Shown: one piece after another, positions 1 to 9,970 of the stretch
Layout: every line of letters begins with the position of its first letter
Numbering within the stretch: position 1 is the first letter of the stretch
Assembly (NCBI GenBank): GCA_937924895.1
Contig: CALEYP010000050.1
Location: 17,162 to 81,161 of the forward strand
Source: an uncultured Alphaproteobacteria bacterium
GTDB taxonomy: Bacteria > Pseudomonadota > Alphaproteobacteria > Puniceispirillales > Puniceispirillaceae
Direction: 5' to 3'
Length of the DNA: 64,000 bases
Translations under genes and position numbers: made by a program
The notes under the pieces: generated by a model
What the model saw: the letters and a program-made list of their open reading frames with translations, nothing else
Told to the model about the DNA's origin: nothing
The model's database searches: none

Positions 1-162
1 CACGACTTCTGGGTCGTTTAGTGATCGCTCTATAATGGCAGGGTTTGAGAGACCTGATAATTGCGCAGAAACAGGGACAGCCATAAGGGTTGTTGCCAGG
101 GCACAAGACATGCCAAGGTTGGCACAGATGCGCTGCGCCAGCTTGGGTTGTGTCTTCGTCAT
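1..162 (-). CDS. 5' end of an exported protein, possibly the TpsB outer-membrane transporter (partial)
   Basis: Fifty-four codons of a minus-strand gene run off the left edge, starting at the ATG at 162-160. The N-terminus has a basic stretch (MTKTQPKLAQR), a hydrophobic core and a likely signal peptidase site after VSA (residues 31-33), so the product is exported. It lies 64 bases downstream of the IalB-family gene and on the same strand as the giant haemagglutinin-like gene. That position and the PAIIERSLNDPE stretch just after the signal are compatible with a ShlB/FhaC-type TpsB transporter, the usual partner of such an exoprotein. No POTRA or barrel sequence is visible in the window, so this identity rests on context. 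Confidence 0.5.
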   Translation of the reverse strand, partial: MTKTQPKLAQRICANLGMSCALATTLMAVPVSAQLSGLSNPAIIERSLNDPEVV

Positions 163-226
163 TCTATGGAAGAAATTCCTGCCCACTATACCCTTATCTC
201 CTTATGGTTTCGCTCCACTTACTTGC

Positions 227-769
227 CTATGAATTGGCAGCAAACCACGCAGTGTTTTTGAGCTTAACCTCTTGAAAGGCTTTCGTGAAGCCTGATAGTG
301 ACAAGCCCACAATCCGTGGCTGGCCGCTGCTTGATAGGACGGCAATCGCTGCTTGTGCGCCTTTCTTGAGAGGCGAGAGGTCATCCTCGGTGACGATAGC
401 TTCGATGAAGCAGCCATCTGCCTCACATCTGGTGAAACGCAATTTATCCAAGGCACGTGTTTCTTGGTCAATTTCAAATAAGACCCCACCAGATACGAGC
501 AATCCCGTTGGGACCCAAATCTGTACGCCAATTTCGTCTGTTGCCCCAAAATGCGCGATGGATGTGAGCATTATGCGTTCTTCAGTTTCGCTATTAAAGG
601 CTGTTTGAACCGCATCACAAGGTGGCAGATTTTCTCGTTCCACACAGCGCACAATCCAATCTTTATATGTCGTAGTATTCACAGCGTCTTGCGCCAGAGA
701 TAGTTGTGACGTTGATGTGAATAGCAAGGCAGCTATGCCTGCCATAAGAAATCGAGTGATAATAGCCAT
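227..769 (-). CDS. Invasion-associated locus B (IalB) family secreted protein
   Basis: This 180-residue protein has a clear signal peptide (hydrophobic residues 7-22, likely cleavage after SLA at residue 26). A typical IalB start follows: a Tyr-Lys-Asp-Trp motif with a Cys five residues after the Asp and a second Cys nine residues later (DWIVRC...PPC). Another Cys pair (RCEADGC) lies in the C-terminal half, so one or two disulfides in a periplasmic or surface protein are likely. IalB proteins of alphaproteobacteria are small exported proteins, linked to host-cell invasion in Bartonella but widespread in free-living species; their biochemical role is not settled. The gene starts 19 bases after the stop of the giant exoprotein and precedes a third exported protein, so the three look like one operon. 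Confidence 0.85.
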   Translation of the reverse strand: MAIITRFLMAGIAALLFTSTSQLSLAQDAVNTTTYKDWIVRCVERENLPPCDAVQTAFNSETEERIMLTSIAHFGATDEIGVQIWVPTGLLVSGGVLFEIDQETRALDKLRFTRCEADGCFIEAIVTEDDLSPLKKGAQAAIAVLSSSGQPRIVGLSLSGFTKAFQEVKLKNTAWFAANS

Positions 770-788
770 TCTCTTTTAAGAAATCCTT

Positions 789-3700
789 CTATTTAGCGGT
801 ACAAATACCTTTTGTTGATTGTGTGTCCTGACAGCTAAGGATGGTCCAATCGCCGATGGCATCAACAAAGGCATCAGCTGTCTCTGTTGTGGTGCCAGGA
901 TCTTTTGCCTCTACGACTGCGATTTCATCATCTGAAGGCACAGAGGTATCTAAACCGGCATCATCTTTGGCATCATCTCTGACTTGCAAGCGTTCATTTC
1001 GCTCTACACGCTCGATGATTTCGAGCTTTTCAGCAAATTCGATTTTGGTGTCAGCACTTTGAATTTCAATTTGTTTTTCAACAATCGGAGCAATGGCATC
1101 TAACTTATCCTTTGCCGCGCCAAGAATGGCGGCTATCACTGTCTCATCTAACAATTGATAGTTTTGTGCCAGACCACCATTTGAGCCATCTTTCAGCTGA
1201 TAAGAAATAGACACATTCTTATTTGGTCCAGGTTGCGCATCAGAGAACAGGCCATTGGCGTCAATTTCTAAGCTATGTCCGCCTAGGAAGCCTGTCACAG
1301 TGCCAATGGTGATATCAGCTTGGCGTGTACCATCAAAATATTTATCAGTTGCTTTTGACCCGGAAACACTAAGTGTAAGTGGCGTAATACGTCCGGAAAT
1401 GGTTGGGAGAGATAGGTCATAATTGGCTGAGTCAGCGCCTGATAGCGATAACCCTGTGACGGAAACTGCCTGTAAGCCAGCATTTTGTGTAGCAAAGGTT
1501 GCTTGTGCCGCGCTGCTATCAAGCGTAACAGCGTCTGAGCCTGCGATATTTGTAAGTGAGCCGTAGGAGGTGATGCTTGCCGTATTGCTTGCATTGTACA
1601 ATTTATCAGCAATTGAGAGGCCCGATAGCCCTAGAATACGCTTTGTGATCGCAGCAGTTAACGTCTCGCCAGCAAGCGTATAGTTTGAGGCTAAGCCGCC
1701 ATTGGTCCCATCAGCCAAGCTGTAGCTTACAGCAATATTTTTGGCCGCGCCAACAGTGGCATCTGCAAAACTACCAGAGGCTGTTACGTTAAGCTCTTCA
1801 CTGCCAACAAGGCCATTAAGGGTGCCTGCTGTGATTTGTGCCGCATTGGTCGCATCATATGTTTTATCAGCAACTGTTGAGCCGGAGATAGTAAGCGCTT
1901 TGGCTGTGATGGACGCATTGCGTGTCATGTCTGATAGGCTGTAATTTGATGCCTTGCCGCCATTTGTGCCATTCATCAGGCCAAAGCTAACCGTTGCTGT
2001 CTTGTTTGTGCCGACATTTGCATCTGCAAAGTTTGCTTGTGCCAGCGCGGTAACTGTTTCACTGCCGATAAATCCTGATAGGCCGCTGAAGGTTGCGGTG
2101 CCAGAATTACTACCGTCATAGGTTTTGTCAGCTACATTCAATGTTGAGAGAGTTAGGGGCGCTGGTGAAATTGTCACAGAGCCTGCCCCATCGGCGATGC
2201 TGTAATTTGAGGCAACGCCGCCATTTGTGCCATCTGTCAAATTGTAGGACACAGTGACATATTTACCTGTGCCAGCATCAGCATTTGAAACGCTCCCGGA
2301 AGCAGAGACATTCAACGTCTCAGACCCCACATAGCCAGAGAGGTTACCGGCGCTTACGGAAATGCTGTTTGACCCATCATAGGTTTTATCCGTGATCGTT
2401 GGTGCAGAAATCGTGAGGGCCTTGGCTGTAATGTTGGCCTGAACAGAACTATCTGCAAGCGTGTAATTTGCGGCTAACCCGCCATTTGTGCCATCACCGA
2501 GGTTATAGCTCACAGTGACGGTCTTTCCGGTGCCGACATTGGCATCCGCAAAGCTAGCTGAGGAGGACACAGTTACGGTTTCACTGCCCACAAGTCCAGC
2601 GGAGATCGTACCTGTTGTCACTGATGCGCTATTGGAGCCATCATAGGTTTTATTACTTGCTGTTGGCGCTGAAATTGTAAGCGCCTTGGCCGTGATATCG
2701 GCTGTTGTTGTTTGGTTGGCGATGGAATAATTGCTTGCCTGCGCACCAGACAGGGACAAGCTGCTCACCGTCACAGTCTTGCCTGTACCGGCATTCGCAT
2801 CCGCAAAGCTCGCTGAGGCAGAGCTTGAATCCAAAGTCACGGTATCGCCACCCACAACACCCGTTAGTCCGCCATATGATGCAATGCTTGCGGTGGTGTT
2901 GGCATCATAGGTCTTGTTTGAAGCATTGATGGAGCCGAGGGTCAGCGCTTTGGCCGTGATGTCAGCTGTGGCTTGCTGTGTGCCAATCGCATAGTTGCCT
3001 GCATCTGCACCTGATAGGGCTAGGCTGCTAAAATTCACTGTTTTATTAGTGCCGACCGATGCGGTGGCAAAATTATTTGAAGCACTGCTTGTATCAAGTG
3101 TTACGGTGTCACTACCAACAATGCCAGATAATGTCCCATATGTGACCGTCGCGCTAGTAGAGCCATCATAGGTTTTATCAGAGGCTGTTTGCCCTGATAA
3201 TGTTAGTGTCTTTTGGGTGATGTCGGCAGTTGTGGTTGTGTCAGCCAATGAATAGTTAGAGGCTAAACCACCATTTGTGCCATCTGCCAATGTGTAGGAA
3301 ATCGTGACTGTTTTGCCATTCGCAGCTGTTTTGTCAGCAAAACTACCTGACCCAGTGGCAGTAACTGTCTCAGATCCTACGAAACCGCTTAAGCTGCCGA
3401 TGGCAGATAGAGAGACATTTGTTGTCCCATCATAAGTTTTGTTACTGGCTGTAGCTGCGCCAATTGACAAGGCTTTTGGCGTGATGTCTGCCGTCGTTGT
3501 TTGGTTGGCAATGCTGTAATTTGAGGCGCCTGAACCACCCAAAGCAAGGCCGCTAACTGTCACGGTTTTGCCTGTGCCAGCATTGGCATCCGCAAAGCTC
3601 GCTGAGGCAGAGGCTGAATTCAACGTTACAGTGTCACCGCCAACAACACCTGTTAGTGCGCCATAAGAGGCAATGCTTGCTGTTGTATTCGCATTATAGG

Positions 3701-6700
3701 TTTTATTTGAGGCATTGATGGAGCCGAGTGATAGCGCTTTGGCGGTGATATCAGCTGTGCCTGTTTGGTTGGCGATGCGGTAATTGCCAGCATCGGCCCC
3801 AGATAGGTCAAGATTTGTTGTTGTAACGGTCTTGCCTGTGCCAACATTTGCATTGTCAAAGCTGTTTGAGACACTGCTTGTATCAAGGGTTACTGTGTCA
3901 CCACCGACCAGTCCCGTCAGAGAGCCATAAGATACTGTAGCAGTGGTTGACCCATCATAGGTTTTATCATTTGGCGCATAGCCTGTTAGCGTTAGGCCTT
4001 TTTGAAGGATGGCCCCGTTGCTATTGGTGAGGCTTGTTGTGCCAATGGCATAGCCATACACATCTGCCGAACCACGGCTGGCAGAGGCAACGCTAATGCC
4101 ACTAACTGTGACAGTCTTGCCAGATGAGGCTGTTGCTGTGTCATAGGTCACAGAAGATTGTGTTAACGTGACAGATTCGCCAGATTCCACCCCAGATAAC
4201 GCATAGCTTGGATTGGTTGAGCCTGTGGTCGTGCCATCATAGGTCTTGTTGTAAGGGGCAAATGATGTTGGGGTTACAGTTGGCTGATAGGTATGGAATA
4301 GTCCATTTTCCGATGCTCCACCAAGGACAGAGCTTGTGCCATAGGTCGCGTTATATTGCACGAAATCATAAGAAAGCCCGCCCAAAGTGTCACCTGAAGG
4401 AGAGGTTGACCAGATTTGATATCGTCCTGAAGTTGGGTTAACAGCTGATGAGCCGCTATTATTCACAAAATTATCACTTGCTAGGATAATGGCATCACCT
4501 GTGGCAGAGGCATTAATCGCACCGCCGCTTGAAATCACGATATCTGAGCCAGATGTTGGGCCATCATTGCGCAATGTAATTTGCGCCCCGATAAGGGTGG
4601 CTGACGTGCCAATTGAAATATTACCAGAGGCAGTGTTGGTCTTGCCTGTGCCATCACGCAAATGGAATTCAATGTCACCATCAGCGGCATGGACAATCAC
4701 ATTATTTGCGATCCCAATACGCGCACTGCCAGCATCTCTCTGCGCATCAACGACTCCATTTGCGGTTGTATCATTGGCATAAAGATTAATATCGCCCCCT
4801 TCGGTGCGAATATTTTGGCTGACCAAAATAGACCGCCCAGCCGCCAAAGTAAGGTCACCCTTATTGGTCCCAAATGTACCGGCTGTGATGGCGTTCGAAA
4901 CAGTGATGTCATTTGAGGCTTGCAAGGTCACATTTGTGCCGCGTGTGATAAGGTCAGCAATCTCATAGGCATTAACCGTGATGGATTTACCTGATTGAGA
5001 GGCAAAATTAACGCTGCTAGAGGGGTAGGCCCCTGAGCTATGTGATGCGTTAAACAAATATGTGGCGCCGGCATTTGTATAATCATTGCCGCGCCCATCA
5101 TCTCGCGTGGCACCGACTGCCAGCATCGTTCCATCACCATTTAAGGCAACAGCCCCACCAAATTGGTCGCCAGCTTCGATGCTATCGACAGCAATTTCGC
5201 CACTGCTAGTATAATCAGCGCCGATTGTAACTTGGAGCGACCCATTAGTGAAATTGGCGTCAGTGAAAGAGAAGAGGTAGGCAGCACCGCTATCGGATAA
5301 GGTGCCTCCAGAGCCAGAATCAATAGGTGCGCCTACGGCTAACCTATCGCCTATATCATTCAAGGCAACAGAAGAGCCAAATTTATCGTTTTTGTCAGCG
5401 GCATTATTGAGAGACGCATCAATATTTTGTCCGCCTGAATAGCTGTTACCAATGCGTGCCGTTAATGCAGGGTTTGTGAATTGGTCATCACCGAAGCTAA
5501 CAAGGTAAACCGCGCCTGAATTTGGATTGCCATTAGAATCGCCGTCATCACCTGCAGCCCCAATGGCAAGACGGTTACCATCGCCGTCAAGGGCAACAGA
5601 AGCACCAAATTCGTCTCCGCTTTCAAGAGCAGCAATATCAAGAGAGGATGTGCCAGAAGTGAAGTTTCGACCGATAGTGCCTACATGCGAGCCACTCGTG
5701 AAATCGGTGTTTGTGAAGCGGACAAGATAGACGCCGCCATATTCATTGGTATCGCCCCCATTTGCCTGATAACGACCCGGAGCGCCAATCGCCAATAATG
5801 AGCCATCATTTGATAAAGCAACTGAGGCACCAAAATCTTCGTTATTATTCGTCAGGCTGATATTGATATCGTTAGTGTCAGTGTGGCCTTCGCCAATTGT
5901 ACCAACATGGCTTGGGCTGCTGAAGGCTGTGTCAGTAAAGCTGAATAGTTGCACAGCCCCCTTATCACCATCATTTGACTCACCAACGGCCAATAATGAG
6001 CCATCACCGCTCAGGGCCACTCCGCTACCAAACTTATCATCTGTACCAGGGTCAAAATTGAGCGATTTACCGCCTGTATAGCCATAGCCAATCACACCCT
6101 GAAGTGTCGCGCCGCTATAGTTGCTGTCTGTAAAGCTATAAAGGTGAACAGCACCTCTCGCATCAGTGCCAGATGTGACGCCCTGATCAGAGCTAGCGCC
6201 AACAGCAAGTAAAGTGCCAGCTGTGTTGAAGGCAAGAGAGCTTCCGAATTCATCCTGGTTTCCATCAGACAGATAGGTGTTATCAGCAAAATCATTGCGT
6301 AGATACCCATCACCCATTGTGGCGGTCAGGGTCGGGCTGCCAAAGCTGGTATCGCTGAAGCTAACAAGTGTGACATCACCTGAATCTGTCACGCTATTGC
6401 CCTCACCATCAGCTTTGCGCGCACCGATAACAAGCCTTGAGCCCGTGCCATTCAAGGCGACTGATGAGCCAAATTCATCGTCCGTGGTAAGATTGCTAAT
6501 GTTTAAATTGCCGCTGCCAGTATAGCCACTACCGATAATGCCAGCCGTGGGATCTTCGCCTGCCCCAACTGTGTAGTTTGTATTGCTAAAGGTGAATAGG
6601 TGAACGGCGCCATAATTATTGGTGTTGTTGAAGCCAAACCCATCATCACCAAAGGCGCCAACCGCAAATTTCTGCCCATCATTTGTGATAGCCACAGATT

Positions 6701-9320
6701 TACCAAATTTATCATCACTCATCACGGCATAATCAATATCGTTGCCGTTCTTATAGCCGTTACCAATCATGATGAGGGGGGTTGGGCTGCTGAAATCACC
6801 GTCGCTGAAGCTGAATAATGTGACCGCTCCTGAATTGCTGTAGCCATCGCCATCACCATCATCATGAGGGTGACCCACAATCAGGCGCTGGGCATTAGAT
6901 GATAAGCCCACCGATAAACCAAAATGGTCATCATTGCTGAGATGCGTGTAGTCGTAATTCCCGTTACCGGTGTAATCGGCGCCGATCGTGCCAGAGAGAT
7001 CTGCGCCGTTAAAGCTCGCATCGGTAAAGGTGAACATATGTACAGCGCCAACAAAGTCGATATTTGCGCCATAGCCATCATCGCCTTTTGCGCCAACCAC
7101 CATGCGGCTGCCATCATCATTTAACGCTATTGAAGAGCCAAAATAGTCAAATTTGCGCAGATCAGAAACATCATAATTGCCGGTGGTGTTATAGGCATAG
7201 CCGATGAGGGATTCCTGCGCCCCACCTGCAAAGGCTGTATCTGTGAAAGAATAGAGATAGGCTGCGCCCGTATCTTGGCGGGCATTATTGCGGCCATCAT
7301 CTTTCCAAGCACCAATGGCAAGCCGGTTTCCATCATCATCCAAGGCAACAGCCGAGCCGAATTCATCATTGGCCTCCAAAGTAACATTGGTGCTTTTGGT
7401 GCCGGTATAGCCTGAGCCAATTCGGCCTACTAATGTGCCGTCAGAAAAATCACCATCTGAGAAGGTGAAAAGATAAACTGCCCCAGCATTGGTTACACTA
7501 CCAGAGCTGCCATCATCATTCGGGGCGCCAACAGCAAGGAGTTGGCCATTTGAGGATAGTGCAACAGAACTACCAAAACGGTCACTGCCATCAAGGTCGC
7601 TAACATCGGTGTCAGCGCTAAACCACCGGCCGATAACGCCTTGATAAGACCAGCTTTGCACCTCTGTACTTGCGCCAATCGTAATGTTTTTCGGATCAAG
7701 AAGCAGATACCCATCGCCCACATTGACGTTGGCTAGAGAGGCATGGCGCAATGTGGCAGCTGATGATAATTCAACAGACCCACCTGAAGTGCCCGTTGCG
7801 TTGATAGAGCCCAAGAAGGTGGTTTGGTCATCTGACCATATGATCGCTGTACCACCCGCGCCAGCGGTGGCGCTAATGTTAATTTGGGCAGCATCATTCA
7901 AAAACGTGCGCGCCGCATTATCGATATCAGGTTGTGCCGGCCACCTGCCGACAAAGCTGTTATAATAGGCGGCCGAGATATCGGGTGTTTTACCGCCTTG
8001 GAAGGCGCCACCCACGCGAACAATCCCGCCAGCGCTTGTCCCAGAGGCATTAATTGTCGCGCCAAGCAAGCGAACATCACCGGCTGTGATATCAACGGCC
8101 CCACCTGCGCCAGCGCTGGCTGATGCGTCATAGGTGCCAGAACTCATAATGCCAAGCTCACCTGTGACGGTGATGCGACCACCTGCTGTTGCCCCTGCAG
8201 CACTTGTGCGTGCGTCTGACGTTTCGATGATTTTGTTGGCTGTAAAGGTAATGCTGCCGCCATCACCTGTGGTGGAAGACGCATCAGTTGTGCCGGCAAG
8301 AGACAGAGATTTTGCAGCGGTAAGAGTGATGCTGCCAGCTTCATCTGTGCCAGCGGCTGTGATGGTGCCGCCTTGGCTGATGCCGCTTGCTGAAATTGTG
8401 ATAGCGCCATTACCACCTGAGGCATCAAGGGTTGCCGTATCTTCAATGGTGACACCACCATCAGCAGAGAGGATGATGCGCCCCTCTTGCATGGCAACAG
8501 TTTGCGCTTGTGTAACGCCCTCGAGATTAATGGATTGGTTGATAAGATTGGATGCCGCTTTTGCGGTCATTGTCACGATGCCGCCATCGGCTGATACAGT
8601 ACCAAGCTGCTCTATGAGCGCTTGACCGTCGGGCGCTGTGTCTGAGGTCACACCGGCATTGCTAGTAAAGCTCAGCAACCCATCACCAAAGAAGTCAACT
8701 GACACAGCTTCAGATGCCCCACTAGTGACCTTACATAGGCGGCCACACATAACGCCATCATTGATGATATGCGGGGCAAGCAAGGCCGCAAATCCACCCT
8801 CTCTGATGGCGATGTTACCATTATTGATAATGGCTTCCGTCCCCCCTGACAGGTCAAGCGGGTCAGTGCCTGCCATGAAATCAGCCATATCAAGATTATG
8901 TGTTGTTGCAAGCAGGCCTGCAGCATCAATGACTGAGCTTTCGCCAAAAATAACACCATTGCCATTGATGATGAAAATCTGACCATCGGCTTGTATGCGT
9001 CCTAAAATCTCAGATGGGTTCGTGCCGATAACTTTATTCGCAGTAATTGCGCTAGCATGGCCATGTTGAAATGAAACTTGTTCGTTTGAGCCAACAGAGA
9101 AATCTTGCCATTCAATAAAGGCGCGGTCACTCGTCTGATCAATGATAACATGAGAGGAGCCTTCACCAGAGATAGTGGCGCTGCCACCTGTAACAGTGCC
9201 ACCTGATGGATTGGCGAAAGAAGGGCTGGTTGTGGCAAGAAATGTACTTGCTAAGAGCGCCCAGCTTATTGTCATCAATCGTGGTGTCTTTTGGGTCACA
9301 ATTTCACGCCAATTATCCAA
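789..9320 (-). CDS. Giant filamentous-haemagglutinin-type exoprotein with FG-GAP-like and YDG/MBG repeats (TpsA-like)
   Basis: The 2843-codon ORF encodes a surface or secreted adhesin-like protein. Its first residues form an extended signal peptide ending near SFA (about residue 36). A two-partner-secretion haemagglutinin domain follows (about residues 37-160) with the family signature NPSEILGRIQADGQIFIING. Next come beta-helix-like Gly/Ala/Thr repeats to about residue 560. About 575 to 1420 contains 12 repeats of roughly 70 residues with the core DEFGSSVALxxDGxRLAVGA and a GAVYLFSF strand, resembling FG-GAP propeller repeats. About 1690 to 2680 contains 12 repeats beginning with NKTYDGT, the YDG/MBG adhesin stalk type. 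The acidic tail ends in GDWTILSC...GIC. The 2843-codon reading begins with TTG; an ATG at 9275 would still leave a signal peptide. Function as an adhesin is inferred from domains. Confidence 0.9.
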   Translation of the reverse strand: MDNWREIVTQKTPRLMTISWALLASTFLATTSPSFANPSGGTVTGGSATISGEGSSHVIIDQTSDRAFIEWQDFSVGSNEQVSFQHGHASAITANKVIGTNPSEILGRIQADGQIFIINGNGVIFGESSVIDAAGLLATTHNLDMADFMAGTDPLDLSGGTEAIINNGNIAIREGGFAALLAPHIINDGVMCGRLCKVTSGASEAVSVDFFGDGLLSFTSNAGVTSDTAPDGQALIEQLGTVSADGGIVTMTAKAASNLINQSINLEGVTQAQTVAMQEGRIILSADGGVTIEDTATLDASGGNGAITISASGISQGGTITAAGTDEAGSITLTAAKSLSLAGTTDASSTTGDGGSITFTANKIIETSDARTSAAGATAGGRITVTGELGIMSSGTYDASASAGAGGAVDITAGDVRLLGATINASGTSAGGIVRVGGAFQGGKTPDISAAYYNSFVGRWPAQPDIDNAARTFLNDAAQINISATAGAGGTAIIWSDDQTTFLGSINATGTSGGSVELSSAATLRHASLANVNVGDGYLLLDPKNITIGASTEVQSWSYQGVIGRWFSADTDVSDLDGSDRFGSSVALSSNGQLLAVGAPNDDGSSGSVTNAGAVYLFTFSDGDFSDGTLVGRIGSGYTGTKSTNVTLEANDEFGSAVALDDDGNRLAIGAWKDDGRNNARQDTGAAYLYSFTDTAFAGGAQESLIGYAYNTTGNYDVSDLRKFDYFGSSIALNDDGSRMVVGAKGDDGYGANIDFVGAVHMFTFTDASFNGADLSGTIGADYTGNGNYDYTHLSNDDHFGLSVGLSSNAQRLIVGHPHDDGDGDGYSNSGAVTLFSFSDGDFSSPTPLIMIGNGYKNGNDIDYAVMSDDKFGKSVAITNDGQKFAVGAFGDDGFGFNNTNNYGAVHLFTFSNTNYTVGAGEDPTAGIIGSGYTGSGNLNISNLTTDDEFGSSVALNGTGSRLVIGARKADGEGNSVTDSGDVTLVSFSDTSFGSPTLTATMGDGYLRNDFADNTYLSDGNQDEFGSSLAFNTAGTLLAVGASSDQGVTSGTDARGAVHLYSFTDSNYSGATLQGVIGYGYTGGKSLNFDPGTDDKFGSGVALSGDGSLLAVGESNDGDKGAVQLFSFTDTAFSSPSHVGTIGEGHTDTNDINISLTNNNEDFGASVALSNDGSLLAIGAPGRYQANGGDTNEYGGVYLVRFTNTDFTSGSHVGTIGRNFTSGTSSLDIAALESGDEFGASVALDGDGNRLAIGAAGDDGDSNGNPNSGAVYLVSFGDDQFTNPALTARIGNSYSGGQNIDASLNNAADKNDKFGSSVALNDIGDRLAVGAPIDSGSGGTLSDSGAAYLFSFTDANFTNGSLQVTIGADYTSSGEIAVDSIEAGDQFGGAVALNGDGTMLAVGATRDDGRGNDYTNAGATYLFNASHSSGAYPSSSVNFASQSGKSITVNAYEIADLITRGTNVTLQASNDITVSNAITAGTFGTNKGDLTLAAGRSILVSQNIRTEGGDINLYANDTTANGVVDAQRDAGSARIGIANNVIVHAADGDIEFHLRDGTGKTNTASGNISIGTSATLIGAQITLRNDGPTSGSDIVISSGGAINASATGDAIILASDNFVNNSGSSAVNPTSGRYQIWSTSPSGDTLGGLSYDFVQYNATYGTSSVLGGASENGLFHTYQPTVTPTSFAPYNKTYDGTTTGSTNPSYALSGVESGESVTLTQSSVTYDTATASSGKTVTVSGISVASASRGSADVYGYAIGTTSLTNSNGAILQKGLTLTGYAPNDKTYDGSTTATVSYGSLTGLVGGDTVTLDTSSVSNSFDNANVGTGKTVTTTNLDLSGADAGNYRIANQTGTADITAKALSLGSINASNKTYNANTTASIASYGALTGVVGGDTVTLNSASASASFADANAGTGKTVTVSGLALGGSGASNYSIANQTTTADITPKALSIGAATASNKTYDGTTNVSLSAIGSLSGFVGSETVTATGSGSFADKTAANGKTVTISYTLADGTNGGLASNYSLADTTTTADITQKTLTLSGQTASDKTYDGSTSATVTYGTLSGIVGSDTVTLDTSSASNNFATASVGTNKTVNFSSLALSGADAGNYAIGTQQATADITAKALTLGSINASNKTYDANTTASIASYGGLTGVVGGDTVTLDSSSASASFADANAGTGKTVTVSSLSLSGAQASNYSIANQTTTADITAKALTISAPTASNKTYDGSNSASVTTGTISAGLVGSETVTVSSSASFADANVGTGKTVTVSYNLGDGTNGGLAANYTLADSSVQANITAKALTISAPTITDKTYDGSNSISVSAGNLSGYVGSETLNVSASGSVSNADAGTGKYVTVSYNLTDGTNGGVASNYSIADGAGSVTISPAPLTLSTLNVADKTYDGSNSGTATFSGLSGFIGSETVTALAQANFADANVGTNKTATVSFGLMNGTNGGKASNYSLSDMTRNASITAKALTISGSTVADKTYDATNAAQITAGTLNGLVGSEELNVTASGSFADATVGAAKNIAVSYSLADGTNGGLASNYTLAGETLTAAITKRILGLSGLSIADKLYNASNTASITSYGSLTNIAGSDAVTLDSSAAQATFATQNAGLQAVSVTGLSLSGADSANYDLSLPTISGRITPLTLSVSGSKATDKYFDGTRQADITIGTVTGFLGGHSLEIDANGLFSDAQPGPNKNVSISYQLKDGSNGGLAQNYQLLDETVIAAILGAAKDKLDAIAPIVEKQIEIQSADTKIEFAEKLEIIERVERNERLQVRDDAKDDAGLDTSVPSDDEIAVVEAKDPGTTTETADAFVDAIGDWTILSCQDTQSTKGICTAK

Positions 9321-9412
9321 AAGTGATCAGCTATGAAGGCCGAGTCGTTACTATCCTTAAGTATATGCTACATAAGTGATTTTTAAAACATTAAAAACGC
9401 AATTTGGGCTGT

Positions 9413-9428
9413 TTCACGCAATTGTGAA
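9413..9428. promoter_or_regulatory. Inverted repeat TTCAC-N6-GTGAA between divergent genes
   Basis: The 200-base gap between the giant exoprotein gene (minus) and the DUF3291 gene (plus) is AT-rich. It contains a perfect 5-base inverted repeat with a 6-base spacer, a geometry common for dimeric repressors. The regulator is unknown, and the site could serve either gene. Nothing else is evident in this gap. Confidence 0.3.
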
Positions 9429-9525
9429 GTGAATAATCACACTATGTTGAGATTTTAGGGTATCAAGTCGTAAAATGAGCCCGTTTGAATTCACATTTAC
9501 GGATGAACGAGGCAGGGAGGACAGA

Positions 9526-9963
9526 ATGATTGCACAATTAAATGTCGCGCGTGCAGTGGCTGATTTAGACGCGCCAGAAATGGCAGATTTCATGATGTCA
9601 TTAGACAGGATTAATGCCCTTGCGGAACATCATGAGGGGTTTGTTTGGCGGCTCAAAGATGAAGGTGGTAATGCCACGGACATCAAAGTGACCGATGACC
9701 CCCGCTTTATCATGAATTTGTCGGTCTGGCGGTCCGTGCCAGATTTGCATCATTTTGTCTTTACCACAGACCATCGTGAATTTGTGCAAAGAGGGCGCGA
9801 GTTTTTCGAGGCACCACAAGATAAAGCATTTGTGCTTTGGCGCTTGGAGGGGGCGGAGATGCCAACCATTGATGAGGCATTTGCGCGGTTACAGCATTTG
9901 CGTAACCATGGCCCGCATGACTACGCCTTTGATTGGCAGAGTTGGAAAAAATATGCGCTTTAG
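9526..9963 (+). CDS. DUF3291 family protein
   Basis: The 145-residue protein belongs to the DUF3291 family, which shares the ferredoxin-like dimeric alpha+beta fold of small monooxygenase-like proteins. Recognisable features are the N-terminal strand MIAQLNVAR, the EGFVWRLKDE segment, a central NLSVWRSVPDLHHFVF stretch and the C-terminal FVLWRLEGAEMPTIDEA block. I chose the ATG at 9526 because GGGAGG lies five bases before it and family members start at this strand; an upstream in-frame ATG at 9475 has no good ribosome binding site. Substrate and role are unknown. The next gene converges on it with a gap of only seven bases. Confidence 0.75.
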   Translation: MIAQLNVARAVADLDAPEMADFMMSLDRINALAEHHEGFVWRLKDEGGNATDIKVTDDPRFIMNLSVWRSVPDLHHFVFTTDHREFVQRGREFFEAPQDKAFVLWRLEGAEMPTIDEAFARLQHLRNHGPHDYAFDWQSWKKYAL

Positions 9964-9970
9964 CCGTGAG

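Noticed and set aside
1300..7600. Apparent DNA tandem repeats
   Set aside because: The repetition follows protein-level repeat units (FG-GAP-like and YDG) with diverged codons, so this is coding repetition rather than a satellite or CRISPR array.
1295..8986. Many open frames of 70-160 residues on both strands inside the giant exoprotein gene
   Set aside because: They are shadows of a repetitive Gly/Ser/Thr-rich coding sequence. None has a family match, and codon use follows the large frame.
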